This document shows, in pieces, positions 14,985 to 15,774 of a DNA stretch of 15,774 nt. Both the position numbers and the translations under genes were made by a program. This stretch comes from Nereida sp965655635. Lineage in GTDB: Bacteria; Pseudomonadota; Alphaproteobacteria; Rhodobacterales; Rhodobacteraceae. The stretch spans positions 1-15,774 of the forward strand of contig NZ_CBFHHE010000037.1 in assembly GCF_965655635.1 (NCBI RefSeq). The letters are read 5' to 3'. Below the pieces are notes generated by a model that did not search any database, was not told the origin of the DNA, and was given only the letters and a program-made list of their open reading frames with translations. Each line of letters starts with the position of its first letter. Position 1 is the stretch's first letter.

Positions 14985-15014
14985 TAAAAGGCGCAGCCGT
15001 TGAAAGCTGCGCCT
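14985..15014 (-). terminator. Intrinsic terminator of the alpha/beta hydrolase gene
   Basis: On the - strand, AGGCGCAGC and GCTGCGCCT form a perfect 9-bp GC-rich stem with an 8-base loop (TTTCAACG), followed by a short run of T. It begins 7 nt after the hydrolase stop codon. The T tract is short (four bases, with one more after an A), so termination may be incomplete and allow some read-through into the 80-aa/HD genes. Confidence 0.75.
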
Positions 15015-15020
15015 CATTTC

Positions 15021-15674
15021 TTAGCGTGTGTTTTCAGTTAAGCGACGCTGGACGTAGCTGGTCGTTGTATCGATCAGCGTGTCCATGTGGTCTTCTTCAA
15101 AGAAGTGGCCAGCACCCGGAACCTCATCATGAGTGATCGTGATGCCTTTTTGTTCGTGCAGCTTATTGACCAGGTTTACGGTGTCCGCGGGTGGTGCGAC
15201 ACGGTCGTTTGAACCATTGATGATCAGGCCAGATGACGGGCAGGGCGCCAAGAACGAGAAGTCGTACATATTCGCGGGCGGTGAGACCGAGATGAAACCC
15301 GTGATTTCAGGACGACGCATCAACAGCTGCATGCCAATCCAAGCGCCAAACGAAAAGCCAGCGACCCAGCAGTGTTTGGAGTTGTTGTTCATCGACTGCA
15401 GGTAATCGAGTGCAGATGCCGCATCTGACAGTTCGCCGACCCCTTGGTCATATTCACCTTGGCTGCGTCCTACGCCGCGGAAGTTAAACCGCAGGACCGT
15501 GAAGCCCATGTTATAAAACGCGTAGTGCAGATTGTAGACGACCTTGTTGTTCATCGTGCCGCCGAATTGCGGGTGTGGATGAAGAACGATAGCGATAGGC
15601 GCGTCTTTTTCTTTCTGGGGGTGGTAACGACCTTCGAGGCGGCCTTCGGGGCCAGGGAAAATGACTTCGGGCAT
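15021..15674 (-). CDS. Alpha/beta hydrolase (COG2945-like)
   Basis: A 217-residue cytoplasmic alpha/beta-hydrolase. The oxyanion-hole strand and loop is LHPHPQFGGTMNN (31-43). The nucleophile elbow is GFSFG (106-110, Ser108). The acid residue is in NGSNDRVAP (153-161, Asp157) and the catalytic histidine is in GAGHFF (187-192, His190). LRFNFRGVGRSQG (61-73) is the usual strand of the short bacterial and plant group of such hydrolases. The triad is complete, so it should be active, but its substrate is unknown. AAGGGA lies about 6 nt before the ATG and overlaps the stop of a possible upstream frame. A hairpin terminator follows. Confidence 0.88.
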   Translation of the reverse strand: MPEVIFPGPEGRLEGRYHPQKEKDAPIAIVLHPHPQFGGTMNNKVVYNLHYAFYNMGFTVLRFNFRGVGRSQGEYDQGVGELSDAASALDYLQSMNNNSKHCWVAGFSFGAWIGMQLLMRRPEITGFISVSPPANMYDFSFLAPCPSSGLIINGSNDRVAPPADTVNLVNKLHEQKGITITHDEVPGAGHFFEEDHMDTLIDTTTSYVQRRLTENTR

Positions 15675-15683
15675 AGGGGTCCC

Positions 15684-15774
15684 TTAATGTGGCTGCGCCG
15701 CGGGGCTGCGTGCGCTTCGGACGATATCTGTTCGCGGTTCACTCAGTGCGGGGTGCGTATTGACGCCGCCGGTT
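15684..15774 (-). CDS. Possible C-terminal end of an upstream gene (partial, unidentified)
   Basis: On the - strand one frame is open from the window edge to TAA at 15686-15684, giving 29 residues that begin TGGVNTHPALSEPRTD and end AAQPH. The stop lies 9 nt before the hydrolase ATG, and the hydrolase ribosome binding site runs straight out of it, a spacing typical of operon genes. The other two frames on this strand close within 12 codons. I do not recognise the sequence, and a stretch this short could be open by chance. Confidence 0.3.
   Translation of the reverse strand, partial: TGGVNTHPALSEPRTDIVRSARSPAAQPH

Overview
The window is a piece of ordinary chromosome from an alphaproteobacterium, most likely a marine Rhodobacterales (Roseobacter-group) species. 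The signs are the gene order rpmA - GNAT - obgE - proB - proA, a ChpT phosphotransferase, an adjacent olsB-olsA pair for ornithine lipid, a CtaA/Cox15 haem A synthase, a eukaryote-like NADP isocitrate dehydrogenase, and codon use of moderate-to-high GC. No tRNA, rRNA, IS element, phage gene, CRISPR array or toxin-antitoxin pair is visible, and coding density is very high. The largest gap without a gene is 187 bp.

Left part (1-4271, + strand): the 3' end of rpmA (ribosomal protein L27) with a strong intrinsic terminator, then a RimJ/RimL-like acetyltransferase, the ribosome-assembly GTPase ObgE, and the first two enzymes of proline synthesis (ProB, ProA). obgE and proB overlap by 13 nt. Centre-left (4298-6815): chpT on the - strand, converging on proA, and a small DUF3553 protein read divergently from chpT across only 27 nt. 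Then comes olsB-olsA, coupled by an ATGA overlap and preceded by a recognisable sigma70-type promoter.

Centre (6812-10986): a divergent ThiE/TenI-like protein on the - strand whose stop codon overlaps that of olsA. Divergent from it is the + strand run trmJ (tRNA 2'-O-methyltransferase), ctaA and an M32 carboxypeptidase. Right part (10983-15774): everything is on the - strand. In transcription order these are a possible gene tail at the window edge, an alpha/beta hydrolase with its terminator, an uncharacterised 80-aa protein coupled by ATGA overlap to a tandem-HD-domain protein, then icd with its own promoter and terminator, then a YqaA-type membrane protein coupled by ATGA overlap to dsbB.

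The genes serve housekeeping roles: translation and ribosome assembly, proline synthesis, cell-cycle phosphorelay, membrane lipid synthesis, tRNA modification, respiratory haem synthesis, peptide turnover, the TCA cycle and periplasmic disulfide formation. I found no clear new multi-gene system. The items most worth a second look are a tandem pair of palindromic operator-like sites lying in the predicted icd promoter, a protein made of two complete YfbR/HDDC2-type HD domains with an uncharacterised small partner, and a ThiE-like protein that seems to lack several canonical active-site residues.
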